Counted from the first letter of the stretch, positions 1 through 7,860 are shown. The stretch is DNA of 64,000 bases from Cellvibrio japonicus Ueda107 (GCF_000019225.1 NC_010995.1:1434501-1498500); one strand, 5' to 3'. Made by a program: numbers and translations. Notes: a model not told the origin generated them from the letters alone.

Positions 1-179
1 GAACTGGATGGCTCACTGGATGCAGAGCTGGAGCTTTCCTCTACAGAAGAAACGCTGGATGAAACGGCGACAGAACTGGCCGCGCTGGATGATGGCTGGC
101 TATTACCGCCGCCTCCACTTCCACCACACGCGACCAGACCAAAAACAAAAAGCAATAAAACGGAACGGGAAATCATCAT
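1..179 (-). CDS. Ser-rich-linker lipoprotein, N-terminal part (runs off left edge)
   Basis: Reading the minus strand from an ATG at 179 gives MMISRSVLLLFVFGLVACGG, a short lipoprotein signal peptide with lipobox LVAC and cysteine at residue 18. A Gly/Ser stretch and a poly-Ser linker follow and continue to the window edge. A CAGGAG ribosome site lies 5 nt before the ATG. In Cellvibrio-like bacteria such poly-Ser linkers join lipid anchors or catalytic modules of surface carbohydrate-active proteins (known of the group). The functional domain is outside the window, so the function is unknown. The plus-strand frame across this stretch is a shadow. Confidence 0.8.
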   Translation of the reverse strand, partial: MMISRSVLLLFVFGLVACGGSGGGGNSQPSSSAASSVAVSSSVSSVEESSSSASSEPSS

Positions 180-403
180 GGATGCTCCTGAATAAAAAAC
201 GTGCCTGAAAATATTTTTTAGAATGTGCGGATGTGGCCCCGGTTAAACGGGGCAATTGGCTATGTCGGGCATGTGGATTCCTCCTTATTTATTCAGGCTG
301 CCGATTGAGCAGGAAGCGTCATATCGAAAACGGTACTGTTGCGAGATAAAACTCGTTACCGCTGTTCGTCAGTTTTTGATGCAGTGAAGTTTTAAAAAAA
401 TTT

Positions 404-787
404 TTAGGTTCCCCGGTGACACCCCAAATGGCCACCACTGTTTCTGGCACAAGTGCAGCCGACCATCGGCTGCTCACTCGATGCAGTGAAACGCCAGTTT
501 GTCGGGGTGGTTGAGGCGGGATCAATTTCACTTTTCTTGCGCGGGACAATGGTAAGTTTTCGCCCCTCCGCATCTGTCAGTTCAGTGAGTTCTTCGTCCT
601 CGGCCATTTCAAAATGCTTGTGAATAAGACACATGCCGAAGCGATCCAAGGCATTGTGCTTGATGAGCACATCGCGAATCTCTTTGAAGCAGGCAGCATC
701 CTTTTCGGTAAAGACGTCCAATTCCTCACTCCCCATATAGGGAATATCTCCCCATTGCATGGGCTGGATTTGTATTGCGGCGGACAT
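404..787 (-). CDS. small conserved protein of unknown function
   Basis: 127 residues, starting at an ATG preceded by a GGAG box about 9 nt upstream. The centre (about residues 25-75) reads as a compact helical domain with FTEKDAACFKEIRDVL, RFGMCLIHKHFEM and an acidic EDEELTE stretch; the tail has a Cys/His-rich end (CTCARNSGGHLGCH) that could hold a metal. I recall similar ACF-EIRDVL / RFG-LLHKHF proteins as uncharacterised in bacteria and fungi, but cannot assign a function. It stands alone between the edge lipoprotein and the resolvase, in accessory DNA. The second minus-strand frame at 577-804 is treated as a shadow. Confidence 0.6.
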   Translation of the reverse strand: MSAAIQIQPMQWGDIPYMGSEELDVFTEKDAACFKEIRDVLIKHNALDRFGMCLIHKHFEMAEDEELTELTDAEGRKLTIVPRKKSEIDPASTTPTNWRFTASSEQPMVGCTCARNSGGHLGCHRGT

Positions 788-937
788 AAGTAAAGCTCCT
801 TCAATAGATTGTGAAGGCCGCTTTTGCTCCCTGATAAGCGTGCGTGTACCTCGGCACTTTTTCAGGAAAAATGCGGCGCGTGTGGATCACGGAATGTCGA
901 GAATAGGTTCACAGAAATCGCAAGATGATTTCAAAAG

Positions 938-1040
938 GGAACCTTTTTGGAACAAGGTTTTTTGCGGAAGGGCGGCCCAGCTTTTCTACCGCTTTCGTGT
1001 TGCAATGAGAGATGATTTGACTATAATCCAAAAAGGTTCC
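938..1040. repeat. inverted repeat pair upstream of the resolvase
   Basis: GGAACCTTTTTGG at 938-950 is matched exactly in inverse by CCAAAAAGGTTCC at 1028-1040, arms 77 nt apart. The right arm continues into a second dyad, GTTCC-TTTTC-GGAAC, at 1036-1050. The right arm starts directly after the TATAAT of the predicted resolvase promoter. Small serine recombinases usually act on res or crossover sites made of such imperfect dyads near their own gene, so this may be a res site and operator (inference). Confidence 0.5.
1000..1027 (+). promoter_or_regulatory. sigma-70 promoter of the resolvase
   Basis: TTGCAA at 1000-1005 and TATAAT at 1022-1027 are separated by 16 nt. The predicted start of transcription falls inside the inverted-repeat arm at 1028-1040, which would let a bound protein shut the promoter. 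Confidence 0.6.
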
Positions 1041-1112
1041 TTTTCGGAACGCCCGCCTCCTGCACGTCTTTTCCGCCTCTATTCCCCCGACCATTAAAGA
1101 GCAGTCTTTGCG

Positions 1113-1703
1113 ATGAAGATTGGTTATGCCCGCGTCTCCACAGACGACCAGAATCTGGATTTACAAGCCGACCTGCTGCGCAAGGACGGTTGCGACAAGG
1201 TATTCATGGAGAAAATGACCGGTAAAGCCGGATCGCGCCCGGAGCTGACCCGGCTGCTGGGGCAGCTTCGGGCGGGTGACGTGCTGGTGGTGTGGAAGCT
1301 GGATCGGCTGGGGCGGTCGCTGAAACATTTGATCGACATCCTGCAAGAGCTGAAAGCCCGGCAGATCGGGTTTCGGTGCATCACTGACGGCATCGACACG
1401 GAAACCGCGTCGGGAAAGCTGCTATTCCACATTATTGGGGCGATTGCAGAGTTTGAGGGGGTGTTGATTTCTGAACGCACCAAGGCCGGATTGCAAGCCG
1501 CCCGGAACCGGGGCAAGCGGATTGGCCGCCCGCCCGCGATTGATGCAGTTCAGATTGATATAGCACGGCAACTATGCGCATCAGGAAAACAGAGTCGCGC
1601 CGACATTGCGGCACAGTTAAATATTGGAAAAACGACTCTGTGGCGGGTAATGAAAAAGCATCCGGATGAAATCATTAAAAATAAAAATATGTTTGTTACC
1701 TAA
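1113..1703 (+). CDS. small serine recombinase (resolvase/invertase)
   Basis: 196 residues, normal length for the Tn3-resolvase/Hin-invertase family. The N-terminal catalytic domain opens with MKIGYARVSTDDQ, giving catalytic Ser9, and keeps the DVLVVWKLDRLGRS block (about residues 58-71) and the IAEFEGVLISERT block (about 113-125). An arginine-rich hinge, RNRGKRIGRPP, leads into a C-terminal helix-turn-helix (about 145-185). The protein would cut and rejoin DNA at short dyad sites through a 5'-phosphoserine link. Its own promoter with an inverted repeat lies directly upstream. No Tn3 transposase is visible, so whether it resolves a transposon or inverts a segment cannot be told. Confidence 0.92.
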   Translation: MKIGYARVSTDDQNLDLQADLLRKDGCDKVFMEKMTGKAGSRPELTRLLGQLRAGDVLVVWKLDRLGRSLKHLIDILQELKARQIGFRCITDGIDTETASGKLLFHIIGAIAEFEGVLISERTKAGLQAARNRGKRIGRPPAIDAVQIDIARQLCASGKQSRADIAAQLNIGKTTLWRVMKKHPDEIIKNKNMFVT

Positions 1704-1736
1704 TTAAGAGAGCACATAATAATCTAGACCATAAAG

Positions 1737-2081
1737 CTATTTGTTTTTATGGTCTTTTAGCTTTTCAATCCGCTTTCCGATTTTATCTACGGTTTTTTGT
1801 AATATTGTAGCCTGCAGTTCGTTTGACCAAAAAACTGCTATAAGAATCCAATAGCCCGCTATCGAGGCAATGAGGGCATAAATACCCTCATTGAGAGAGA
1901 AATTTTTTTGATAGTGAAAATAATAAACAAAAGCAAGATACAGCCACAAAACAATAGTCACCAAAAATGAGCATATAATCATAAGCTTAATGCCTTTTTT
2001 ATGGGCATAAAATGCTGTGCCAAATAAAGCTAAGACATAAGGAGCTATCAACATAGAGTTTTCTGGCAATATTCCCTCCAT
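1737..2081 (-). CDS. small membrane protein, unknown function
   Basis: 114 residues with three hydrophobic segments: about residues 10-27 (MLIAPYVLALFGTAFYA), 33-55 (LMIICSFLVTIVLWLYLAFVY) and 66-85 (IYALIASIAGYWILIAVFW), then a lysine-rich charged tail. It starts 8 nt after the stop of the upstream lipoprotein gene on the same strand, so the two are probably one transcript. I do not recognise the family. The AT-rich sequence resembles that of the lipoprotein and LuxR genes and differs from the GC-richer conjugation-type genes further right. Confidence 0.65.
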   Translation of the reverse strand: MEGILPENSMLIAPYVLALFGTAFYAHKKGIKLMIICSFLVTIVLWLYLAFVYYFHYQKNFSLNEGIYALIASIAGYWILIAVFWSNELQATILQKTVDKIGKRIEKLKDHKNK

Positions 2082-2089
2082 TCATAAAT

Positions 2090-3661
2090 TTATCTAAAGA
2101 CTAATGAAGCGGTTTGGCGACTTACTTCAACACCATCTTTTTTTAGAGAAATTATAATAGTGTCTCGAATTCCAGATAATGCTCCCGGAACAAACAAGTC
2201 ATATTCTGACGAAGGATCGACTGGATAGGTAATGGAGTCAGTATAATTGTCTGTGCCAGAGACGGATATGCTAACCATATACTCCGGAGCAGATGTGCAG
2301 TCAACGCCAAAAGAAACAATGTAACTTTGTCCTTCACTTGGGTTTGGTGGTGACAGGGATATATTTATTATTTTAGGATCTTTATTTTCTGAGTCTGATA
2401 TTAGAAATGTAGCCACTTCATTGCCGGGATGAAGGACATATTTAGATGATTTTTCATTGACCCCTTGGCCTATATAAACCACATCTATTGTTACAGGAAA
2501 TATTTCACCTTCAGATGCAGTTGCCTCTAGTGCATTGTCGCCTATTTCCCATCCAGTAGAAAACCCGTCAGAAAATTTCTCTACCTTTTTTGCAAGGTCT
2601 ATAGCGTTTTTTATTTTCGGAAGATTGAGCAATAACAATGTTGGAAGAGACGCTTGGGGAAGAAGAAAAATTATGGAAGATGCTGCAATTGAGGCTCCTT
2701 TGGTTATAAAAAAATCTATGACTTCACCTATAACAACAGATGCACTACCTGCCTTTAAAATTTCTAAATCTGTATTTAAATCAGACAAGGGGACTTCCCC
2801 CCAAAAACCTTCTTTATCCTGATTGTAAAGAAGCTCTAACGAAATGGGTGGTTTTGAAAATAATTTTCCGCCGAGGGTATTGGTTACAAATTTCGAATCC
2901 GGTTTAACAGTGGCGTGAACTAAACCACTATTAACCACTCCGCAGTGATTGGAAACTTTCAATAATATCTGCTGTGCTGATGGCGCTGAAGTGTTTTTCG
3001 ATAGAAATAAATTTGGTTTCTTAATTTCTTTATTGCCGGTAACGATTTTTGATCTTGTTAAAATGTAAGATTTTTTATCTCCCCTGATGCCGCTTGTTTT
3101 TTTCTTGAGGTTGGAAGTTGGTGGTTGCTGCTCCTCAAGAGTTTTTAACGTGCTCGAATAAATTTCAGACGAATCAGGAGAGCTAATTGTAAAAAAGTAG
3201 TCGTCTTCACTCTTTCCAACATGAAATTTACTGCCATCTGCAAGAGCAAGAAATAACTCATCCTCATCTGATTCCAATGTCAATATAAATCTCATGCTGG
3301 GATCATTGACATCTTCATATTCAACGCGAGTTACTTCGGAAATGTGCCCGCCACTATCTAAGGCTCCATAATATCGACTGCTCCGTCCTTCAATATCGGA
3401 GAAAAAAATCAATCGTCCATTGTCTCCCTCTGGAAATATAATCGCATGCTCTGCCTCAGAAATATCGCTGGAAGATGAGCTTCCATTGGAGGATGAATGG
3501 CTAGATAAATTATTACTGGATGAAGAAGTATTTGGCGTAGTATTTTTTGACTGTCCATTACCTCCGCAAGATGAAAGAAAAAAGGCTGAGGGCAATGCTA
3601 GTGTTGCAGCGATTGCCTGAGAAATCCGACGGCGTTCAAAGTTCACAATTTGCTTGGTCAT
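2090..3661 (-). CDS. Ser-linker lipoprotein, unknown function
   Basis: 523 residues. The N-terminus reads MTKQIVNFERRRISQAIAAT, then a hydrophobic stretch ending FFLSSC, a lipobox with cysteine near residue 32. The ERRRIS start resembles a twin-arginine (Tat) signal, so export could be folded-state (inference). Asn/Ser-rich linker residues about 33-65 follow. The rest looks like beta-rich extracytoplasmic sequence, interrupted around 310-345 by a very hydrophobic stretch (ASSIIFLLPQASLPTLLLLNLP) that could be a buried helix or a membrane-active segment. The C-terminal 100 residues look like an Ig-like fold. No family is recognised. It lies downstream of the LuxR-type gene and upstream of a small membrane protein, with a perfect dyad in front of its start. 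Confidence 0.75.
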   Translation of the reverse strand: MTKQIVNFERRRISQAIAATLALPSAFFLSSCGGNGQSKNTTPNTSSSSNNLSSHSSSNGSSSSSDISEAEHAIIFPEGDNGRLIFFSDIEGRSSRYYGALDSGGHISEVTRVEYEDVNDPSMRFILTLESDEDELFLALADGSKFHVGKSEDDYFFTISSPDSSEIYSSTLKTLEEQQPPTSNLKKKTSGIRGDKKSYILTRSKIVTGNKEIKKPNLFLSKNTSAPSAQQILLKVSNHCGVVNSGLVHATVKPDSKFVTNTLGGKLFSKPPISLELLYNQDKEGFWGEVPLSDLNTDLEILKAGSASVVIGEVIDFFITKGASIAASSIIFLLPQASLPTLLLLNLPKIKNAIDLAKKVEKFSDGFSTGWEIGDNALEATASEGEIFPVTIDVVYIGQGVNEKSSKYVLHPGNEVATFLISDSENKDPKIINISLSPPNPSEGQSYIVSFGVDCTSAPEYMVSISVSGTDNYTDSITYPVDPSSEYDLFVPGALSGIRDTIIISLKKDGVEVSRQTASLVFR

Positions 3662-3697
3662 ATTAATTTCTCTGAGTTATGGTTTCATAAAATTAAT

Positions 3698-3727
3698 ATG
3701 ACTCTGCATTTGTAAAGGCAGAGTCAT
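3698..3727. promoter_or_regulatory. 10-bp perfect dyad in front of the lipoprotein gene
   Basis: ATGACTCTGC at 3698-3707 pairs with GCAGAGTCAT at 3718-3727 around a 10-nt loop. It lies 37 nt before the lipoprotein ATG, next to a possible minus-strand -10 (TATAGT). It could be an operator or an RNA hairpin; a link to the neighbouring LuxR protein is inference. Confidence 0.45.
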
Positions 3728-3771
3728 CACTATATAAAACAGAGAATATTGTAAAATAGTCTTCTGGCTTA

Positions 3772-3797
3772 ATTACCTACGTGATTTCGTAGGTAAT
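3772..3797. other. 10-bp perfect hairpin after the luxR-type gene
   Basis: ATTACCTACG at 3772-3781 and CGTAGGTAAT at 3788-3797 form a perfect stem with a 6-nt loop, 14 nt beyond the end of the LuxR-type gene. No clear T-run follows on the minus strand, so a role as terminator is uncertain; it may also be a binding site. Confidence 0.4.
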
Positions 3798-3811
3798 GGA
3801 AAAAATTTTTA

Positions 3812-4528
3812 TCACATATGAATTAGAGAGAGATTGAGAGCGCGACTTACAGCATGCGTAATGTTCTGTGCTTCCAATTTTGCAAGGCAGTTTCGTACAT
3901 GAAAATCCACTGTGTGTACAGAAATACACAATTTGTGCGCTATCTGTGATTTTGTATATCCCGCTGCTGACCACGTTAATATTTCCTGCTCTTTTGCGGT
4001 CAAATGAACCAGCGTAACTTTTTTCTCCATTAGCCGCCAATAACAAGTATAAAACTGAACAGACATGAGATTAGCTGCATCTAAAATATCCTTATTTAAA
4101 TTCCCATTCTTTACACTACATGCCGCACCAACAGCTGCAATAGCTCCTCCAGGGCCTCGCATGGAAACGCCAACGCCATTGAATAAGCGAGCATCTTCCG
4201 CTTCATTGAACATCTGTATTTGCTTGTTCGATAGCTGCATTGATGCCTTTAACTCATCCCATGTGTACGCACCTATCGCGTCATAGGCTTTATGTCTCAC
4301 AGGATCTATATGAACATATTTCTGATCAAAATAGCGTTCTACCCAATCCGCTGGATAATTTTTTAAAAATCCGTGCTCTGCTTCTTTTTTTAGCCTAGGA
4401 TGATCTGTCATTAAACCTAAAATCACACGATCAAAACCTATATCAGACATATATTTTTCGAAGAGGTTAAAAAGAGATTGAATGTTTTTAGAGTTATTAG
4501 TTTCACAAATATAATCTTCCATATTCAT
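3812..4528 (-). CDS. LuxR-type quorum-sensing regulator (solo)
   Basis: 238 residues: an N-terminal autoinducer-binding domain (about 15-165) and a C-terminal LuxR helix-turn-helix (about 172-235, LTAKEQEILTWSAAGYTKSQ and HTVDFHVRNCLAKL). The residues that line the acyl-homoserine-lactone pocket in the family are all visible: Trp and Tyr in DWVERYF, Asp-Pro in HIDPVR, Trp in YTWDEL, and the Gly in FNGVGVSMRG. This predicts real AHL binding. No LuxI synthase is present in the window, so it is a solo receptor that could listen to neighbours or to a distant synthase. Its target may be the lipoprotein/membrane pair downstream (inference). ATG 4522 is an alternative start. Confidence 0.9.
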   Translation of the reverse strand: MNMEDYICETNNSKNIQSLFNLFEKYMSDIGFDRVILGLMTDHPRLKKEAEHGFLKNYPADWVERYFDQKYVHIDPVRHKAYDAIGAYTWDELKASMQLSNKQIQMFNEAEDARLFNGVGVSMRGPGGAIAAVGAACSVKNGNLNKDILDAANLMSVQFYTCYWRLMEKKVTLVHLTAKEQEILTWSAAGYTKSQIAHKLCISVHTVDFHVRNCLAKLEAQNITHAVSRALNLSLIHM

Positions 4529-4617
4529 ATAAACATCCTCATCATCATTGATGACTACTAGATTGTTTTCACATCGAAGATATAGAGAAATGTAATATTT
4601 ATTTATATTTCACTTCT

Positions 4618-5178
4618 CTATCGCCCCGACGGCCTCGCCCGCAAACTTTTCTCAAGATTGTTATAGACCTGATTGGCCGCTGACTTCGCCACATTGGGCG
4701 AACAAATATCATCCGTGCCAAACAAAAACATCCAATCAATTCGATACTCCGCCGTGCGTTTAATCAGCGCATAGTGAAACAAGAACGCCTTCTCTGATAT
4801 TTTGCCCCAGCTTGCTTTTAATTCCTGCCCGACAAGGTAAGGGCCGTATTGATCTGGGGCCAGCATCTTTCCTGCGCGGGTGGTGCGGTATTCCTCGATG
4901 GAGGCTCCGTTGAGGTAATGTTCGTAGGCTTCGGCGATTTCCGCCCGGTCAAGCCATGTGTCGATGTTGGGATTGTCTCGTTCTTGCGTTGAGCGCGTCC
5001 AGTTGCGTAATTCATGCAATCGATGGCTGAATTTCAAATACAGGCTGCTGGTGGTCTGGCGGGAAACGCCCGTTTGGGCGGCAGTTTCCTTGGGCGATAC
5101 AAAGCCCGCATAGCAGCGCAAGATGTCCTGCACCTGTGTTTCGGTGAGGGTGGAGTTGTGGATATAGGGGTTTGCCAT
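4618..5178 (-). CDS. HTH-containing protein of mobile-element type, unknown
   Basis: 186 residues. The N-terminal 60 residues look like a transposase-style helix-turn-helix (QDILRCYAGFVSPKETAAQT then GVSRQTTSSLYLKFSHRL), which recalls the DNA-binding heads of IS1595-like transposases. The remainder has no DDE triad I can see, and is too short for a transposase, so this is more likely a regulator or an accessory protein of the element. It is divergent from the small membrane protein and TraG-type gene, sharing the intergenic region at 5179-5335. Several overlapping frames on both strands here are shadows. Confidence 0.6.
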   Translation of the reverse strand: MANPYIHNSTLTETQVQDILRCYAGFVSPKETAAQTGVSRQTTSSLYLKFSHRLHELRNWTRSTQERDNPNIDTWLDRAEIAEAYEHYLNGASIEEYRTTRAGKMLAPDQYGPYLVGQELKASWGKISEKAFLFHYALIKRTAEYRIDWMFLFGTDDICSPNVAKSAANQVYNNLEKSLRARPSGR

Positions 5179-5266
5179 ACCGTACCGGAGATGATGAATT
5201 TGTCTTTATGGTAGCAGGCCGTTTGGCGGGTGTGGGGCCAAACTGCTTTACATTGCCCTCCTGAAC

Positions 5267-5295
5267 TTGCTGCAAACTTCTGTTATCGCTATAGA
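5267..5295 (+). promoter_or_regulatory. sigma-70 promoter of the membrane protein/TraG pair
   Basis: TTGCTG at 5267-5272 and TATAGA at 5290-5295 with a 17-nt spacer, about 40 nt before the ATG at 5336. Confidence 0.5.
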
Positions 5296-5335
5296 GTAAG
5301 AACCTCCTTAAGAAATGACCCTTTGGAGGTTTCCC

Positions 5336-5632
5336 ATGTACCAACAACCCCAATCCCGTGGACTTGCCAGTATTATTTACGGCCTTGGCAATGCGCTTGG
5401 CGTGATTGCCGCCGTCCTCCTGACCCCAATCTTTTTCCGGTGGGGCAGCAATTCCTTTGTGATGGATCATGTGATTGCCCTGTGGGGGCATGAAGCATCC
5501 GGCATCATGTTTGTGGTGATTGGCCTGTCTTCGGCCTATATCGCTTTTGCCTCTGTCAGTCTGGTGTTCAATTTCACGGTGACCTTTCTGGTCGCGGCCT
5601 TCGCCGCCCGCCGTCTGTCAAAACGGCCATAG
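5336..5632 (+). CDS. small membrane protein upstream of the TraG-type ATPase
   Basis: 98 residues from the ATG at 5336, chosen because TGGAGG sits 5 nt in front of it; the in-frame ATG at 5315 has no such site. Two hydrophobic segments are visible: about residues 10-33 (IIYGLGNALGVIAAVLLTPIFF) and 50-85 (IMFVVIGLSSAYIAFASVSL onward), ending in a basic tail ARRLSKRP. The next gene begins 15 nt after its stop, so they form one operon. Placement before a VirD4-type ATPase suggests a membrane partner or anchor of the coupling protein (inference). Not recognised as a named family. Confidence 0.65.
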   Translation: MYQQPQSRGLASIIYGLGNALGVIAAVLLTPIFFRWGSNSFVMDHVIALWGHEASGIMFVVIGLSSAYIAFASVSLVFNFTVTFLVAAFAARRLSKRP

Positions 5633-5647
5633 GCGCAGGAGGCGATC

Positions 5648-7333
5648 ATGAAAGACTTCTATGAAGATTATCGGTTCGGATCGGCGGACTGGGCAACGTG
5701 GCATGAGGCGTATGAATGCGGCCTGTTTGATAACCCCGGCCCCGTGCTGGGGTATATGGACGGCAAGCTGCTGATGCTGGACGGGGATGCCCCCATGATT
5801 ACCATCGGCGGGGCAGGATCGGGAAAACTGCGGGATTTGCTGGCCTATAGCCTGTGCGGTATCCAGCATGAAAACTATGGCTGGCTTGCGCCGCCGCGCT
5901 TGCTGGTCAATGACCCGCGCGGGGAATTGGCGGCAATCTCTGTTCACAATCAGGTGCGATTTGGCAAGGCGGCCTATTGCATCAATCCCTTTGGACTGCA
6001 TGGCCTGCCGCAGCACAGACTGAACCCGTGGGATTTGATAGACCCGGCTTCACCAACCTTTCACGCGGATTTAACCCTGCTGGTCAATGACCTGATCCCC
6101 CTGTCCGGCAGTTCCAATGCCGAGTATTTCGAGATCAGGGGGCGGCAATGGTGCGAAGCCTTGGCGCAGGACTATGCCGTGACCTTCGGCACAGTCACCT
6201 TGCTAGCACTCTACGACATGGTGAACGCGGTGGAAGACCCGGACGCTTGGCCTGTCCTATACGACCGGATGGCGGCTTCGCCGTCGATGGACGTGCGGCG
6301 CACCGCCACAGAAATCCAGAACAAGCGCAAGAAAGTCCCCAAGGAATACAGTGCGATTATGGGGGAGCTGTTCAAGTATCTGGGGTTTTTGAATGACCCG
6401 ACCATCCGCGACACCTTGAGCGGATCGGACTTTTCGCTAGAGGTGTTGTGCCAGCGGGATTGCAATGTGTATTTGATGATCCCGGCGGAATATATCCACC
6501 AGCTTGCGCCCATGCTGCGGGCGATTATCGGCGCGGCCATGCTGTACAAGCAGCGCAATCCGTCCGCGCCGCGTGTGCTGTTTCTGGTGGATGAAGCCGC
6601 CACGCTGGGGCGGTTTGAATCCCTGCTCCGGGGTTACACCTATGGGCGTGGCATGGGTATTCGGGTGTGGAGTATCTGGCAGGATATCGGCCAGATCAGC
6701 CGCAACTATGGCCGCGATGCGCTCTCCGGTTTTATCGGGTCATCCCAAATGCGGCAATTCTTCGGGGTGCGGGATCTGGATACCGCCCGGATGGTGTCGG
6801 CCATGCTGGGCAGCCAGACGCTGGAATACGACCAGGAACTGGATCAGATGCGGGCGCAGGTCGCGCAAGCCCAGATTATCAGTGAATTGTTTTCCGGTGG
6901 TGATCCCTTTGCTGCTGGCATGAATTACAGCTATCAGGCGCAAGCCGCTATTCACCGGGTCAAGCAGGCCCGCCTGCTTATGACCCCGGATGAAGTCCTG
7001 AACATGCCGGAAGACAAGCAAGTGATTTTTATCAGCGGCAAAAACCTCATGCCGATCCATGCCGACAAGGTGCGGTATTTCACCAACCCGGATATGGCCG
7101 GGGCGTTTATGCCCAACCCCTATCATCCCCCGGTGGATTCCGTACAGGTCATGACAGAAGCAGGGGCGAAGCGCAGGCCCGTTATCACTGAACGGGTTCC
7201 GGCAGAATTCGCGCATTATCCGCAATACGAATCCGGCAACTGGTCGTTCATCAAAGGCTATCGTCCAGCGAACAACAAACCGCCACACAAACGGAGGAAA
7301 TGGAAAGATTTTATCGTGCCGGGTCCATGGTAA
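5648..7333 (+). CDS. VirD4/TraG-type conjugative coupling ATPase
   Basis: 561 residues. A Walker A loop GGAGSGK lies near residues 54-60 and a Walker B strand VLFLVDEAATLGRF near 310-323, the pattern of TraG/VirD4 coupling proteins that feed relaxase-bound DNA into a type IV secretion channel. The usual N-terminal transmembrane helices are absent; the separate 98-residue membrane protein upstream may supply them (inference). The body motifs VNDPRGELAAIS and YGRGMGIRVWSIWQDIGQ fit the family. No relaxase or VirB genes are in the window, so the rest of the transfer system is beyond the left edge or missing. It marks the region as integrative/mobilisable. Confidence 0.88.
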   Translation: MKDFYEDYRFGSADWATWHEAYECGLFDNPGPVLGYMDGKLLMLDGDAPMITIGGAGSGKLRDLLAYSLCGIQHENYGWLAPPRLLVNDPRGELAAISVHNQVRFGKAAYCINPFGLHGLPQHRLNPWDLIDPASPTFHADLTLLVNDLIPLSGSSNAEYFEIRGRQWCEALAQDYAVTFGTVTLLALYDMVNAVEDPDAWPVLYDRMAASPSMDVRRTATEIQNKRKKVPKEYSAIMGELFKYLGFLNDPTIRDTLSGSDFSLEVLCQRDCNVYLMIPAEYIHQLAPMLRAIIGAAMLYKQRNPSAPRVLFLVDEAATLGRFESLLRGYTYGRGMGIRVWSIWQDIGQISRNYGRDALSGFIGSSQMRQFFGVRDLDTARMVSAMLGSQTLEYDQELDQMRAQVAQAQIISELFSGGDPFAAGMNYSYQAQAAIHRVKQARLLMTPDEVLNMPEDKQVIFISGKNLMPIHADKVRYFTNPDMAGAFMPNPYHPPVDSVQVMTEAGAKRRPVITERVPAEFAHYPQYESGNWSFIKGYRPANNKPPHKRRKWKDFIVPGPW

Positions 7334-7430
7334 TCGGACTCTCGAATGACGGATTGAACGCAGTGGTATGCGACAAGTTTTTGAAATGCAGTGCCGCGTG
7401 AACACGATGATGTTCGTGAGGGATTTTTCA

Positions 7431-7460
7431 TTGCATCGCAAAATAAATTATGTCTATACC
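7431..7460 (+). promoter_or_regulatory. probable promoter of the recombinase operon
   Basis: TTGCAT at 7431-7436 and TATACC at 7455-7460 with an 18-nt spacer. The palindrome at 7478-7494 lies just downstream of the expected transcription start. Confidence 0.4.
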
Positions 7461-7477
7461 CACGGCCCACTTCAACT

Positions 7478-7494
7478 TTTCGATGTCATCGAAA
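7478..7494. promoter_or_regulatory. palindromic operator candidate before the recombinase operon
   Basis: TTTCGATG and CATCGAAA flank a single T, a perfect 8-1-8 dyad, 24 nt before the ATG at 7519. It could be bound by an element-encoded repressor, or by the small protein it precedes (inference). Confidence 0.45.
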
Positions 7495-7518
7495 CAACAT
7501 CCTCAAAAGGAGAAGACC

Positions 7519-7860
7519 ATGAGCAACGATAAAATTTTAAGGGAGGGAAGCCAAACCAATAACGAACTGACAACACACAATAATTCGTCTCCCGTGTGTT
7601 TGTTTGATATCGAAAAATACCGTCAAGACCTTGAAGGTTTTGATTTAACCGACGAACAGGCGCGGGAATTACTGCAAACCTTGTGGTCGATCATGACCAC
7701 CTTTGTCGAGCTGGGTTTTGGTGTGGATTCTGTCCAATATTTATTGGCACAAAACAGCCAACGCCATTGCGATGAAGACTCAAGGTTGCTAACAACAAAT
7801 GATGCAGCGCAAGAATTTAATCGCGCCGCATTGGATAAACGAAAGAAAGGCACATCATGA
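7519..7860 (+). CDS. small protein coupled to the large serine recombinase
   Basis: 113 residues from the ATG at 7519, chosen for the AAAGGAG box 7 nt upstream. The N-terminal 35 residues are polar and probably disordered; a helical core follows (LTDEQARELLQTLWSIMTTF, then a Gln/His-rich patch) and the end is lysine-rich. The stop overlaps the recombinase start in an ATGA, so the two are translationally coupled. That arrangement suggests a role in integration or excision control, for example a directionality factor, but nothing in the sequence proves it. Family not recognised. Confidence 0.7.
   Translation: MSNDKILREGSQTNNELTTHNNSSPVCLFDIEKYRQDLEGFDLTDEQARELLQTLWSIMTTFVELGFGVDSVQYLLAQNSQRHCDEDSRLLTTNDAAQEFNRAALDKRKKGTS

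Noticed and set aside
236..251. CCCCG-GTTAAA-CGGGG hairpin near the left edge
   Set aside because: Only a 5-bp stem, no T-run and no gene end next to it.
759..1097. 112-codon plus-strand frame
   Set aside because: Overlaps the small minus-strand gene and the resolvase promoter and repeat; no ribosome site and no recognisable protein character.
5012..5491. 159-codon minus-strand frame and other frames at 5014-5493
   Set aside because: They overlap each other, the HTH gene and the membrane protein gene; their composition looks like shadow translation.
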